Below, piece by piece: positions 27,167-36,099 of a stretch of DNA of 64,000 bases (position 1 is the stretch's first letter; the number at the start of each line of letters is the position of its first letter). The notes below the pieces were generated by a model. It ran no database searches. It was given only the letters and a program-made list of their open reading frames with translations, and was not told where the DNA came from. The translations under genes were made by a program, and so were the position numbers. Origin of the DNA: Halomonas sp. MCCC 1A13316 (GTDB taxonomy: Bacteria > Pseudomonadota > Gammaproteobacteria > Pseudomonadales > Halomonadaceae); assembly GCF_014931605.1 (NCBI RefSeq), contig NZ_CP053382.1:2666001-2730000 (forward strand). Reading direction: 5' to 3'.

Positions 27167-28453
27167 TTAGCGCAGGTTGATCGCGGTTTGCAGGAGTTCG
27201 TCCTGAGTCTTGATCGTCTGCGAGTTAGCCTGGTAGGCCCGCTGAGCCACGATCATACTGACCAGTTCACGTGCCATGTCGACGTTGGAGGTCTCGACCG
27301 CCCCAGAAACGATCCCGCCCAGCAGACCGGTACCCGGGGCACCGACCAGCTCCTGGCCCGATTCGTTAGAGGCGCGCCAGACATTGTCGCCGCCAGGCGT
27401 CAAGCCTTCGGGGTTGCGGAAGCTGACCAGCGCGATCTGACCGGCAGCACGCGACTCCTCGTTGGAGTAGTTACGCATGATGGTGCCGTTCTCATCGATG
27501 GTGATGCCCACCAGGGTACCGGAGGTGTAGCCATTCTGGGTCAGGCTGCTGACGGTGGAGGTGTTACCGAACTGGGTGGTACCGGCCAGATTGAGGTCGA
27601 AGGAGAGGTCGTCCGGCTCGCCGTTAAAGAAATCAGCAGAAAGAAACTCGATACCAGCTATTCCACCATTAGCTACGTCACCTGCATTCCGTAGCTTCCC
27701 ATTTGCATCGAAGCTGATCTCAAATGCGCGAGGATCAGCTCCGTTCATAAGAGCCTGTCCATCCAATGTCATACGGGCAGCCCAGGTATTCTGAACAGGT
27801 GTACCGGCGGGGAACTCGTCAACTTTTTCGTAGTACACAGTGATGTTACGAGGATTGCCCAGCGAGTCGTAAACGGTGTAGTTATTCGAGTAGTGGTAAT
27901 CAATGTTAGTCGTCGCCGTGCCAGTATTGTCAGTTCTGACTTCGGTAGTGCTCATATCAGAGCCTGCCACCTTGCGCGCATCCAGGTTGAGCGTAGTGCC
28001 GACGCGAGTCGTAGCACTTGCCGCCAGCTCCTCGGCCGATACATTCAGCGCTTGAGGCTGGCCACCTACCTGCACCTCGCCCGCGGCATTGAGGCCGTAA
28101 CCCATGATCTGGAAACCCTGAGCGTTGATCAGGTCGCCTTCAGAGGTCATGGAGAGCTGGCCGTTGCGTGAGTAGACCACTTCGCCGCTGGTATCCGCGT
28201 AGCGGAAGAAGCCTTCACCGGCTACCGCCAGGTCCAGGTTGCGATTGGTCGACTCGACGTTACCCTCGCTGAAGTTCTGCAGCACGGCCGACACCCGCGT
28301 CCCCAGGCCGACCTTGGAATTGGCGAATACATCCGAGAACTGGACGTTGGAGCCCTTGAACCCGACGGTCTGGGAGTTGGCAATATTATTGCCGATCGTC
28401 CCGAGTTTCTGCGCTTGGGAGTTCAGGCCGCTAAGTGCTTGTGAAAAGCTCAT
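27167..28453 (-). CDS. flgE: Flagellar hook protein FlgE
   Basis: FlgE polymerises into the hook. The 428-residue protein has the conserved N-terminus MSFSQALSGLNSQAQKLGTIGNNIANSQTVGFKG and the C-terminus VDMARELVSMIVAQRAYQANSQTIKTQDELLQ. The central, surface-facing domains (coded around 27620-27990) have clearly lower G+C than the ends, which fits either relaxed constraint or past recombination of the exposed region. It follows flgD in the standard order. Confidence 0.95.
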   Translation of the reverse strand: MSFSQALSGLNSQAQKLGTIGNNIANSQTVGFKGSNVQFSDVFANSKVGLGTRVSAVLQNFSEGNVESTNRNLDLAVAGEGFFRYADTSGEVVYSRNGQLSMTSEGDLINAQGFQIMGYGLNAAGEVQVGGQPQALNVSAEELAASATTRVGTTLNLDARKVAGSDMSTTEVRTDNTGTATTNIDYHYSNNYTVYDSLGNPRNITVYYEKVDEFPAGTPVQNTWAARMTLDGQALMNGADPRAFEISFDANGKLRNAGDVANGGIAGIEFLSADFFNGEPDDLSFDLNLAGTTQFGNTSTVSSLTQNGYTSGTLVGITIDENGTIMRNYSNEESRAAGQIALVSFRNPEGLTPGGDNVWRASNESGQELVGAPGTGLLGGIVSGAVETSNVDMARELVSMIVAQRAYQANSQTIKTQDELLQTAINLR

Positions 28454-28535
28454 TTTTCGTTCCTCTGCCTACCGCTGAAAGTGCCGCTATGCGCGGTTCT
28501 TTTATGCTGCGTATGCTGTGTCAATGAATGAAAAT

Positions 28536-29228
28536 TCAAAGAATCTGCTTGACCTGGTCGAGGCCGACCTGGCCATAGACGGCTCCCAGGTCCAGCTTCA
28601 CGCCACCATTCTGGTCGGGAGGCGTTATTCCGCCGACCACGGCGTAGTTGAGCGTGGTGCCGCTCACCGTCTTGTCGCCATTGGTCGCTTCGATGCGTAC
28701 GCGATAGGAACCCGAAACGGCTGCCTCGCCTTCGCTGGTACGACCATCCCAGGTGAATGACTCAACTCCCGCCTTGGCCGACCCGATATCGTAGCGGTTG
28801 ATTACCTGGCCGCTGGCATTGGTGATCACAACCCTCACGTTCTCGGCCGACTGAGGCAGCTCGATGCCGAACGGGGTGGTATGCGGCTCGCCATCCTCGC
28901 CCTGCTCGAGCAAAACGCGGTCGCCGGGTACCAGCACGCCCTTGCCGATGAGGCCGGTAGCCTGCAGGGTCTGGCCGGCGTTCATCTGGTCGGTGATGCC
29001 ACTCAAGGTCTCGTTGAGATCCTCGATGCCGCTGACGGTATTGATCTGCGCCAACTGGCTGGTCATCTGATGGTTGTCCATCGGTTTGAGCGGATCCTGA
29101 TGCTGCATCTGAGCAATCAGCAGAGTCATGAAGTTGTTGCGCAGGTCGCCGGACTGGCTGGCATCGCGTGCAGCGGGGCCACCCTGGTTCATGCGCGTGA
29201 CGACATTGGCGTCGATGGTGTTGGACAT
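28536..29228 (-). CDS. flgD: Flagellar hook-capping protein FlgD
   Basis: FlgD is the temporary scaffold at the tip of the growing hook. The ATG at 29228 (MSNTIDANVVTRMNQGG) is used, with GAGGG upstream, giving 230 residues. The signature NNFMTLLIAQMQHQDPLKPMDNHQMTSQLAQINTVSGIEDLN is diagnostic. A C-terminal Ig-like domain (about 110-215) is present. The start overlaps nothing but is only 5 bp from the flgC stop. Confidence 0.95.
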   Translation of the reverse strand: MSNTIDANVVTRMNQGGPAARDASQSGDLRNNFMTLLIAQMQHQDPLKPMDNHQMTSQLAQINTVSGIEDLNETLSGITDQMNAGQTLQATGLIGKGVLVPGDRVLLEQGEDGEPHTTPFGIELPQSAENVRVVITNASGQVINRYDIGSAKAGVESFTWDGRTSEGEAAVSGSYRVRIEATNGDKTVSGTTLNYAVVGGITPPDQNGGVKLDLGAVYGQVGLDQVKQIL

Positions 29229-29233
29229 GGCGA

Positions 29234-29641
29234 TCAACCCTCGCCCAGCGTGAGTGTCTTGAGCATCATCTGCTTGCTCGTGTTCATGACCTCGACGTTG
29301 GCCTGATAGGAGCGTGATGCCGAGATCATGTTGACCATTTCATGTACCGGCTCGACGTTGGGCATCGACACATAGCCTTCTTCGTTGGCCAAGGGATGCT
29401 CGGGGCGGTACTCCATGCGCAGGGGCGAGGGGTCCTCGACCACTTCGCGCACACCGACACCGCCAATACCGTGGCCGCCCTGCAAGCGCGACTCGAACAT
29501 GACCTGCTTGGCCCGGTAAGCCTCGCCGTCCGGCCCGGCCACACTGTCGGCGTTGGCCAGGTTACTGGCGGTGACGTTCATACGCTGTGACTGGGCGCTC
29601 ATGGCCGAGCCGGCGATATCGAACACGGAAAACATCGACAT
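29234..29641 (-). CDS. flgC: Flagellar proximal rod protein FlgC
   Basis: FlgC is a 135-residue proximal rod subunit. It has the start [33 protein letters not shown] and the C-terminal [39 protein letters not shown], both characteristic. It lies 31 bp after flgB. Confidence 0.95.
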   Translation of the reverse strand: MSMFSVFDIAGSAMSAQSQRMNVTASNLANADSVAGPDGEAYRAKQVMFESRLQGGHGIGGVGVREVVEDPSPLRMEYRPEHPLANEEGYVSMPNVEPVHEMVNMISASRSYQANVEVMNTSKQMMLKTLTLGEG

Positions 29642-29672
29642 GGTAAGATCTCTCTCCCTTTGTTCCGGCCTG

Positions 29673-30086
29673 TTATTCCGGCTGCATGGCGTTCTTCAGC
29701 CCCTGGATGCGGCTGTTCATGATGGTCAGCGCCGCCTGGTAGCGCACCGTATTGTCGGCGAACTGGGTGCGCTCGCGGTCCATGTCCACGGTATTGCCGT
29801 CCAGGCTTGGCTGGTCGGGAATGCGATAGAGCAGCTCCTGAATGGGCGCCGCCATGGCCCGACCGGGCAGGTGCCCCTCGGAGGTGCGCGCCAGCGATAG
29901 CCCACCGCCGGTGGTGCGCCCTTGATCGACCGCCTTCTTCAATTCACTGGCAAAGTCGATATCGCGCGCCTTGTAATTGGGCGTATCGGCATTGGCGATA
30001 TTGCTCGCCAATACCTTGTGACGCTGCTGGCGCAGGCCCAGCGCTTGCTGGTGATAATTAAAGGCGGCCTCGAGCTGGTCGATCAT
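29673..30086 (-). CDS. flgB: Flagellar proximal rod protein FlgB
   Basis: FlgB is the first gene of the flgBCDEFGHIJ run and forms the proximal rod. The ATG at 30086 ([20 protein letters not shown]) follows GGGGGAG and gives 137 residues. The motif [21 protein letters not shown] is conserved. It is divergent from flgA with about 184 bp between them. No sigma-28 promoter is seen there, consistent with an earlier flagellar class. Confidence 0.93.
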   Translation of the reverse strand: MIDQLEAAFNYHQQALGLRQQRHKVLASNIANADTPNYKARDIDFASELKKAVDQGRTTGGGLSLARTSEGHLPGRAMAAPIQELLYRIPDQPSLDGNTVDMDRERTQFADNTVRYQAALTIMNSRIQGLKNAMQPE

Positions 30087-30270
30087 GCCGGCACTCCCCC
30101 GTACAAACCCAATGGATGTCATGCGGAACTTCTTGAGGTTGAAGAATAGCTACGCCGCTGTCATTTCAATGGCAGGAACAGGCCGGTTTTCCTCGTTCAT
30201 TTCCGCTGTTTCAGTCCGCAGCCTCCCGCTAGAATCCTGCTATCACCATCCAGCTGGACGGCCTTGTTTC

Positions 30271-30960
30271 ATGCGTCTGATCCGATTCGCCCTGTTGCTA
30301 CCGCTGTCACTGGCCGGCTTGCTGCCGATTGCGGCAGCCTCGGCCGAAGACACCGAACTGCTGCAAGCCGTACACGCCTTCCTGCACGAAGAGACCCAGG
30401 CCTTGGGTGACGAACTCATCATCGAACTGCACCCACCGTCCGCCAGGCTGCCGGCGTGCGAATTTCCCGAGCCTTTCCTGGCGCGCCCAGGCGACGCACC
30501 TCTGGGACGTATTTCCGTGGGCGTACGCTGTGGCAGCGATGGTCGCCAGGTGCGCTACTTGCAGGCAGAGGTCGGGGTAGTGGGAGAGTACCCGGTGCTA
30601 GCCGCCCCGCTGGCGGCGGGCGAAACTGTGCGACGCGATCACCTGACGATGCAGACGGGCAATCTTGCCGAACTGCCGAATCGTACCTTGCTCGATATCA
30701 ACGAGATCGTCGGCCAGGCAGCGACGCGCCCCCTGCCCCCAGGTCAGCCCCTGCAAGCTCACCAGTTTCGCAGCCTGCCGCTGGTGGAGAGAAACCAGCA
30801 TGTCGTGGTCGAAGCTCGCGGCTCGGCGTTTCGTGTATCCCGTGAGGGCCAGGCCCTGGAGCCTGGAGTTTTGGGCGACCGCATCAGGGTGCGCTTCGAC
30901 AACCGTGAAGTCGTGACCGCCGAAGTGGTCGGAGAGGGCACCCTTGTCGTAGACTTCTGA
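30271..30960 (+). CDS. flgA: Flagellar P-ring assembly chaperone FlgA
   Basis: FlgA is the periplasmic chaperone for FlgI. The 229-residue precursor starts MRLIRFALLLPLSLAGLL with a signal peptide ending at about residue 25 (AAASA). A C-terminal SAF domain follows, with AAPLAAGETVRRDHLTMQTGNLAELP, LPPGQPLQAHQFRSLPLVERNQHV and the terminal VRFDNREVVTAEVVGEGTLVVDF. The ORF continues upstream, but homology begins at 30271. It is divergent from flgB. Confidence 0.93.
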   Translation: MRLIRFALLLPLSLAGLLPIAAASAEDTELLQAVHAFLHEETQALGDELIIELHPPSARLPACEFPEPFLARPGDAPLGRISVGVRCGSDGRQVRYLQAEVGVVGEYPVLAAPLAAGETVRRDHLTMQTGNLAELPNRTLLDINEIVGQAATRPLPPGQPLQAHQFRSLPLVERNQHVVVEARGSAFRVSREGQALEPGVLGDRIRVRFDNREVVTAEVVGEGTLVVDF

Positions 30961-31040
30961 AACCGAGCGCAGTACGTTGGCGAGTGCATCTTGCAAGCAC
31001 AGGCGTATCCGCCTGGAAACTCTTGCCGAAAAAACAGGCC

Positions 31041-31067
31041 TAAAGTTATCCAGCGCGCTGCCGATAG
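31041..31067 (+). promoter_or_regulatory. Sigma-28 (FliA) promoter of flgMN
   Basis: TAAAGTTA, 11 bases, GCCGATAG matches 14 of 16 FliA consensus positions and ends 34 bp before the flgM GTG start. Confidence 0.88.
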
Positions 31068-31100
31068 CAGATGAAAGCATTCGGTCATGAGGCCATTATC

Positions 31101-31382
31101 GTGAAAATCAACAGCCAGAACCCCCTGACTCGCCCGACCCAGACGACTCCGCGCGAGGAGGCTCAGCCGGTCAAGGGTGCCACTCCTGCAGGACAGCAGG
31201 AACCCGGCCCATCTGCCGCCACCCATCTCAGCCAGAAGGCCGCCGACACCTCACGTGACGTCGATATGACACGGGTCGAGGAGATTCGCGAGGCCATTCG
31301 CGAGGGGCGGCTGGAAATTCGTGCCGAGCGCATTGCCGATGCCCTGATCGAATCGCTGTCTGCGGAGAGCCGTGGGGAATGA
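31101..31382 (+). CDS. flgM: Anti-sigma-28 factor FlgM
   Basis: FlgM holds FliA inactive until hook completion, when it is exported. The GTG at 31101 is chosen because GAGG lies 8 bases upstream and the product then starts VKINSQNPLTRPTQTTP, as in the family; it has 93 residues. The C-terminal sigma-binding helices (VEEIREAIREGRLEIRAERIADALIESL) are conserved and the N-terminal half is unstructured in composition. FliA transcribes it, giving an autoregulatory loop. The stop overlaps flgN by 4 bp. Confidence 0.92.
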   Translation: MKINSQNPLTRPTQTTPREEAQPVKGATPAGQQEPGPSAATHLSQKAADTSRDVDMTRVEEIREAIREGRLEIRAERIADALIESLSAESRGE

Positions 31383-31828
31383 GCCTGGCGAAGCTTCTTC
31401 AGGAACAACAGCGGCGCTTGGGCGGAGTCATCGAACTGCTTCAGCAAGAGCGCACCGTACTGGCCAATGCTGAGATCGATGGCAACGTGCTCGGCGAAAT
31501 TGCCGTGCAGAAGCAGACGCTACTGGCCAAGCTGGAAGCCAGCGAAACGCTGCGTCAAGGCGTACAGCAGCGGCTGGGCTATGCCAGCGGAGCGGAAGGA
31601 GCACGCCAAGCAGCGACTGATGCCGGCTGTGAAAACGCTTGGTTGCATACCCTTGAACTGACTCGCGAAGCCCAGCGTCTCAATGTCCTGAACGGGAAGT
31701 TGGTGAAACTACGCATGGAGCAGAACACACGCCTTCTGGAATATATTCATCAGGCCGCAGAGAAAACCGTATATCGCTCCAGCGGGCGTGTTGCCGCCCA
31801 GTCGGGGCGCATCAATGCCTCGGTCTAG
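31379..31828 (+). CDS. flgN: Flagellar chaperone FlgN
   Basis: FlgN is the export chaperone for FlgK and FlgL. The 149-residue protein is helical with the FlgN-like core LGGVIELLQQERTVLANAEIDGNVLGEIAVQKQTLLAKLE. It is translationally coupled to flgM through the ATGA overlap. Sequence conservation in this family is low, so position supports the call. Confidence 0.88.
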   Translation: MSLAKLLQEQQRRLGGVIELLQQERTVLANAEIDGNVLGEIAVQKQTLLAKLEASETLRQGVQQRLGYASGAEGARQAATDAGCENAWLHTLELTREAQRLNVLNGKLVKLRMEQNTRLLEYIHQAAEKTVYRSSGRVAAQSGRINASV

Positions 31829-32040
31829 CACCGCCTCCTGACGTCTCTGCCCCACCCTCCTCTCGCTTCCTTCTATGCAATACTTCGCTTCAGCGCATCG
31901 CTGCCGGCGCAGCTTGACGGCTGCTCAGGCGGCCGGCACCACCCTCGCATCACCGACACACTGCCTCAGCGTAACCGACACTGCCAACCCGCCCGTAGCA
32001 AGCCTATTTATTCCTCCGACCTGGCCGCGTGCATGTTCCG

Positions 32041-34047
32041 TTACCACAGGCTATCGATCAGATCGTCGTCGAAGGTCGTGATCACCACGGTGTTACGTCC
32101 ATCCGCCTTGGCCTTGTAGCTCGCCTCGTCGGCGCGAGCGAGCACGGTCTCGGCCGACTCGTCGCCCTCTTGCAGCGCCGTGACTCCCATGCTGAGCGTG
32201 ATGGCGTAGGTCTTGTCCTCATTGGTCACCGTGACCTCGGACACTGCGCGACGCAAGGACTCGGCAATCTCACTCGCCTGCTTGATCGTACAGCTGGGTA
32301 GCAGGACGGCGAATTCATCGCCGCCCTGGCGAGCGACGTGATCGCTGCGCCGCACTTCCCAGGCTACCACCTGAGCGACTCGCCGCAGCATCTCGTCACC
32401 CAGGGCGTGCCCACCCTCGTCATTGATCGGCTTGAAGCGATCGAGATCGAACAGGATCAGCACCGAGGGGGTACCAGTCTTGGCATACTCCGCCAGTGCC
32501 TCCTCGAGGCGTCGCTCGAAGCCTCGCCTATTGAGCAGCCCCGTCAAGGGGTCGTGTTCGGCCTCCCAGCGCTGCAGTGCCTCCTGCTGCCGTCGCTCAG
32601 TGATGTCCTTTACCATGCCCACGAAACCCAGCGACTGCTCGTTGCCCTGCACCTGACTGGCATGGACCTCGACCCACAGCGTGGCCCCGCTTGAATGGAG
32701 GAAACGTATTTGGCGCACGAAATCGTTGCCGGTTGCCAGGGTATGCTGCCACATGTCCTCGGCCCCCCGCTGGTCTGCGGGGTGTATGCGCTCCCACCAC
32801 TCTCTGTCGCCATGCAGCTCGTCGAGCCCGAGCAGTTCGAGAAGCGCCGGGTTCAGATAGTTGAGACGACCGTTCAGATCCGCCACGAACATGCCAATCG
32901 GAGTCGAGCCGAGCACCGCATCGAGAAACGCCTGACGATCGCGCAGGTGTTCCAGCGCCGCCAGACGCTCGTGCTCGAGGTGGTTGAAGCTGCTGGCGAC
33001 CTGACGCAGCTCATGCATGTTGGTGGAAAGCTCCAGATAACGCCTCTCGCCCGCTCCGACCTGGGCGATCTGCCGTTCGAGCCGGTGCAGGGGGCGCAGC
33101 AGTCGCCTGACCAAAAGGCGCATGGTAATCAAAAGTACTACCGCCAGTACCAGCCAAGCCCACCATAGCCGGCTCAGAAAGTCGCCCAAGGGCTGCCGAA
33201 CCTGGGCCTGGGGTATCGCCACCTTGACGATCCAATTAGCCGGCCAGATCTGGCGATACGACATCAGGGTCGGGGCACCGCTGTTTGCCTGAGTGACCGT
33301 TTCCCCCTGCCAACCATCCAGCGCCTGCTGCAGCGCCGGAGAGTCGTCAAGGGCCTCCCCCCTGAGCGCTAATGGCTGGCGCCGCGGATGAAAGAGCCGC
33401 TCGCCCTCTGCGGTGAATACCGATACGTAGCCATCCTCGCCCAAGCGGATCGTCTCCAACCGGCGAAACAGGCCGCCTTGGGTGAGGTTGATCATGCCGC
33501 CGACCACGCCGGCAAATCTACCTAGCTCGTCGAAGCGCGGCACCAGCATCAACACCAGGGAGTCACCGCTCGCCCTGCCGATGAAGGGGTGGCTGACGTA
33601 AGGCCATGGTGAGTGTCGAACCATGCGGAAATATTCCGTGTCTGCGGTTTCAAGCCCCACTCGCCCCGGCACGATGGGCGAATCCGCAACGACACGCCCT
33701 TCGTCATCGGTCACCATCAAACCCTCGAACCACTCCAGCAGCACCTGGTTATTGGCCAATAGAGACGCAAGCTCATCTGCCTCGGCATCACGCAGATCCC
33801 GTTCGAGTCGCTTGAGCGCGCCCATCCTGCGGTCGACCTGCCGGGTCAAGTCATCGGCGATCAGTTGCGATTCGTAGCGCAGATGCGAGAGATTGGCTTC
33901 ATCGACGAGCCCCTTGCCAAACTGCCAGGCCAGTACCAGAACGACGCCGACGATTACCAGCCAGGTCATGGCCAGCCCCGCTAGGAGACGCCCCTGCAGC
34001 GAACAGATCGAGCGAGCCAGTGACGCGATTGGTGCCATCACGTGCAA
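32041..34047 (-). CDS. Membrane diguanylate cyclase (dCache-HAMP-PAS-GGDEF)
   Basis: This is a 668-residue sensor protein. It has a membrane helix (about 20-43), a periplasmic dCache-type domain (about 48-290), a second helix (about 298-318), a HAMP-like linker, a PAS domain (about 370-485) and a C-terminal GGDEF domain. The active site reads ARQGGDEFAVLLP and is intact, with an RRSD inhibitory site five residues before it, so it should make c-di-GMP subject to product inhibition. The upstream FliA-type promoter ties its expression to completed hooks. It is divergent from the degenerate GGDEF-EAL gene. The ligand is unknown. Confidence 0.88.
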   Translation of the reverse strand: MHVMAPIASLARSICSLQGRLLAGLAMTWLVIVGVVLVLAWQFGKGLVDEANLSHLRYESQLIADDLTRQVDRRMGALKRLERDLRDAEADELASLLANNQVLLEWFEGLMVTDDEGRVVADSPIVPGRVGLETADTEYFRMVRHSPWPYVSHPFIGRASGDSLVLMLVPRFDELGRFAGVVGGMINLTQGGLFRRLETIRLGEDGYVSVFTAEGERLFHPRRQPLALRGEALDDSPALQQALDGWQGETVTQANSGAPTLMSYRQIWPANWIVKVAIPQAQVRQPLGDFLSRLWWAWLVLAVVLLITMRLLVRRLLRPLHRLERQIAQVGAGERRYLELSTNMHELRQVASSFNHLEHERLAALEHLRDRQAFLDAVLGSTPIGMFVADLNGRLNYLNPALLELLGLDELHGDREWWERIHPADQRGAEDMWQHTLATGNDFVRQIRFLHSSGATLWVEVHASQVQGNEQSLGFVGMVKDITERRQQEALQRWEAEHDPLTGLLNRRGFERRLEEALAEYAKTGTPSVLILFDLDRFKPINDEGGHALGDEMLRRVAQVVAWEVRRSDHVARQGGDEFAVLLPSCTIKQASEIAESLRRAVSEVTVTNEDKTYAITLSMGVTALQEGDESAETVLARADEASYKAKADGRNTVVITTFDDDLIDSLW

Positions 34048-34152
34048 TGAAATCCCCTTGATGGAGGTAGAATATGGCCTGTCGGCTTCGCCTTGACAGA
34101 GTGTACCGCCTCTTCCTGGCAGCCCCGCACCAAGGCAGGAGAACTAACTTCG

Positions 34153-34179
34153 TTATCGGCACGCCCGAAGCGAACTTGA
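34153..34179 (-). promoter_or_regulatory. Sigma-28 (FliA) promoter of the diguanylate cyclase gene
   Basis: The minus strand reads TCAAGTTC, 11 bases, GCCGATAA. The -10 element is perfect and the -35 element matches 6 of 8. It lies about 105 bp upstream of the start codon at 34047. Confidence 0.7.
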
Positions 34180-34200
34180 GCCCTGTAGACGCATCAAAAC

Positions 34201-36072
34201 ATGTTACTCAACATGACGACCCTACCCCTCAACGCAAGGGAGGGGGGAACCTTTGCTCAAGTCCTGGCGAGGCAGGCCGATAAAGATTTGAAGTCGACCC
34301 GAACTCAACTTAATGAAGCCGCTCAGATGACCGAAAAAGGTAACCGTCCCCCGGGCAAGCACTTGCATGTCCTTGCTCAACACCCGGCGAGGTTGGTGCA
34401 ACATGCCTTCGAGCAGAGCCAGACCGGTATGGTCATCACCGACCAGAATGGCATCATTGTGCTGGTCAACGATGCCTTTTGCCGCATCGCCGGTAGCGAT
34501 TGCGCCGAAACGAGCGGTTGGCCGATCGAGCATTTCTACGTCTCCCGTCGCACGCCTTCGCACCTGCCGGTTACCGCTGGCACCAAAACGAACCTGACAC
34601 ACTCCTGGCAACAGGAAGTGCTCTGTCGTCGCGCCGATGGCGAGTCACTACCGGTATTGATGACGGTCGACGCGATACTCGACGAACGCCAGCAACCAGG
34701 CCACTTTCTGCATAGCTTCGTCCAGCTCACCGGAGCCAACGGCGAGATACTCGACGATCGTCACTGGATTCACATCGATCCCATCACCGGCCTGCCCAAC
34801 TGGCTGTTGCTGCGCGACCGCCTGGGCCACGCTCTGGCCCAGTCCGAGCGTGCCGACACCACCCTGGCGCTGCTGTTCATCGATATCGACCGATTCAAGA
34901 CCGTCAACGACGCGGCAGGGCATATCGAGGGAGACCGCATGTTGGGCGAACTGGCCCAGCGGCTGCAACGCGAGGTGCGCAGCAAGGATACCCTGGCCAG
35001 GCTTGGCAGCGACCAGTTCGTGGTTCTGCTGGAAAAGGATGGCACTGCGGAGGCGGCACAGCTGGTAGCAGAACGCCTGCAGGAAGCCCTGGACCCCCCC
35101 TTTATCTCGGGGGATCGCTATTTGCTGATGACGGCATCGATCGGCATTGCCTTTTACCCCACCGATGCCGAAGATGTCGAGACGCTGCTTACAGCCGCCC
35201 GGAGCGCCATGTTCATCGCCCGCAAGAAGGGGCCCGGCCGCCTGGCCTTCGTCGATCATCGTTTGACGGCACGACTCAAGGAAAAACAACAGCTCGAGAG
35301 CCTGCTCAGCGAAGCCGTTCATATGCCGGAGCAACACTTTGTCTTGCATTACCAGCCGGAGCTTGATCGGCACAGCCTTCTCTGTACCGGCTTGGAAGCC
35401 GTACTGCGCTGGAAACGTCCCAAGCATTGGCAGCAACCACCGGGATACTACATGGACGTTCTCGCCCGCCTGGGACTTGGCGTAAGACTCAACCGCTGGA
35501 TGATCCAGACCTCGATATCCGACCATCGCCAATGGCATGACGCCGGCTCTGCCCTGGGAGGGCTGCCGGTTTCCATCCAGCTCTGCGAATCGCATCTGGC
35601 GCAGGACACCTTCGACCACAGGCCACTGGACCATTTCCTGCGGCACCAGGAGACGGGGGCCTTCGAATGGCTGACCCTGAAGGTACCCTCACACGGTATC
35701 GGCAGCGACCTGGACAAGGCAACCCACCTGCTGAAGCGGCTCGAGCGGCTCGGCATACGCCTTGCGGTCGAGGGCGTCGGCACAAACTCCGTCGACCTCG
35801 CCTGGCTATCTCGCCTGCCTTTTCACAAGGCCACCATCGATGCTCAACTGGTCGGAGCGCATCAGGATGGGCGGCGCTTGGTGGAGGCATCGTGTCGCCT
35901 GCTGAACGCTCTCGATATCGAGCCCGTCATCGTCGGCATCGACAACGTAAACCTGGCATCCAACCTGGAGCCGGTCTCCGCACGTCTCGTGCAGGGCAAC
36001 CTGTACTGCCCGGCGATGCCGGCCGAGGCATTGAGCCAATGGCTCGAGGAGCACAGGCCGGCCGAGGAGTGA
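34201..36072 (+). CDS. PAS protein with degenerate GGDEF and EAL domains (probable c-di-GMP receptor)
   Basis: This is a 623-residue soluble protein: PAS (about 68-180), GGDEF-like (about 195-350) and EAL-like (about 370-615). The GGDEF motif is GSDQF (269-273), incompatible with known cyclases, but RSKD at 260-263 keeps the RxxD inhibitory site at correct spacing. In the EAL domain EAL is EAV and the DDFGTG loop reads VEGVGTN. The catalytic Lys is replaced (TIDAQLV) and the late Glu loop is lost. It therefore probably senses rather than makes or breaks c-di-GMP, in the manner of FimX-type proteins. Met43 (34327) is an alternative start, because a FliA-like promoter lies at 34257-34283 inside the longest frame. 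Confidence 0.85.
   Translation: MLLNMTTLPLNAREGGTFAQVLARQADKDLKSTRTQLNEAAQMTEKGNRPPGKHLHVLAQHPARLVQHAFEQSQTGMVITDQNGIIVLVNDAFCRIAGSDCAETSGWPIEHFYVSRRTPSHLPVTAGTKTNLTHSWQQEVLCRRADGESLPVLMTVDAILDERQQPGHFLHSFVQLTGANGEILDDRHWIHIDPITGLPNWLLLRDRLGHALAQSERADTTLALLFIDIDRFKTVNDAAGHIEGDRMLGELAQRLQREVRSKDTLARLGSDQFVVLLEKDGTAEAAQLVAERLQEALDPPFISGDRYLLMTASIGIAFYPTDAEDVETLLTAARSAMFIARKKGPGRLAFVDHRLTARLKEKQQLESLLSEAVHMPEQHFVLHYQPELDRHSLLCTGLEAVLRWKRPKHWQQPPGYYMDVLARLGLGVRLNRWMIQTSISDHRQWHDAGSALGGLPVSIQLCESHLAQDTFDHRPLDHFLRHQETGAFEWLTLKVPSHGIGSDLDKATHLLKRLERLGIRLAVEGVGTNSVDLAWLSRLPFHKATIDAQLVGAHQDGRRLVEASCRLLNALDIEPVIVGIDNVNLASNLEPVSARLVQGNLYCPAMPAEALSQWLEEHRPAEE
34257..34283 (+). promoter_or_regulatory. Possible sigma-28 promoter inside the 5' end of the degenerate GGDEF-EAL ORF
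   Basis: TCAAGTCC, 11 bases, GCCGATAA has a perfect -10 and 5 of 8 at -35. If used, translation would begin at ATG 34327, with a weak GAAG ribosome binding site 8 bases upstream. Confidence 0.4.
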
Positions 36073-36099
36073 GGGGGTCGTCCTGACCGGGAGTCGCCA

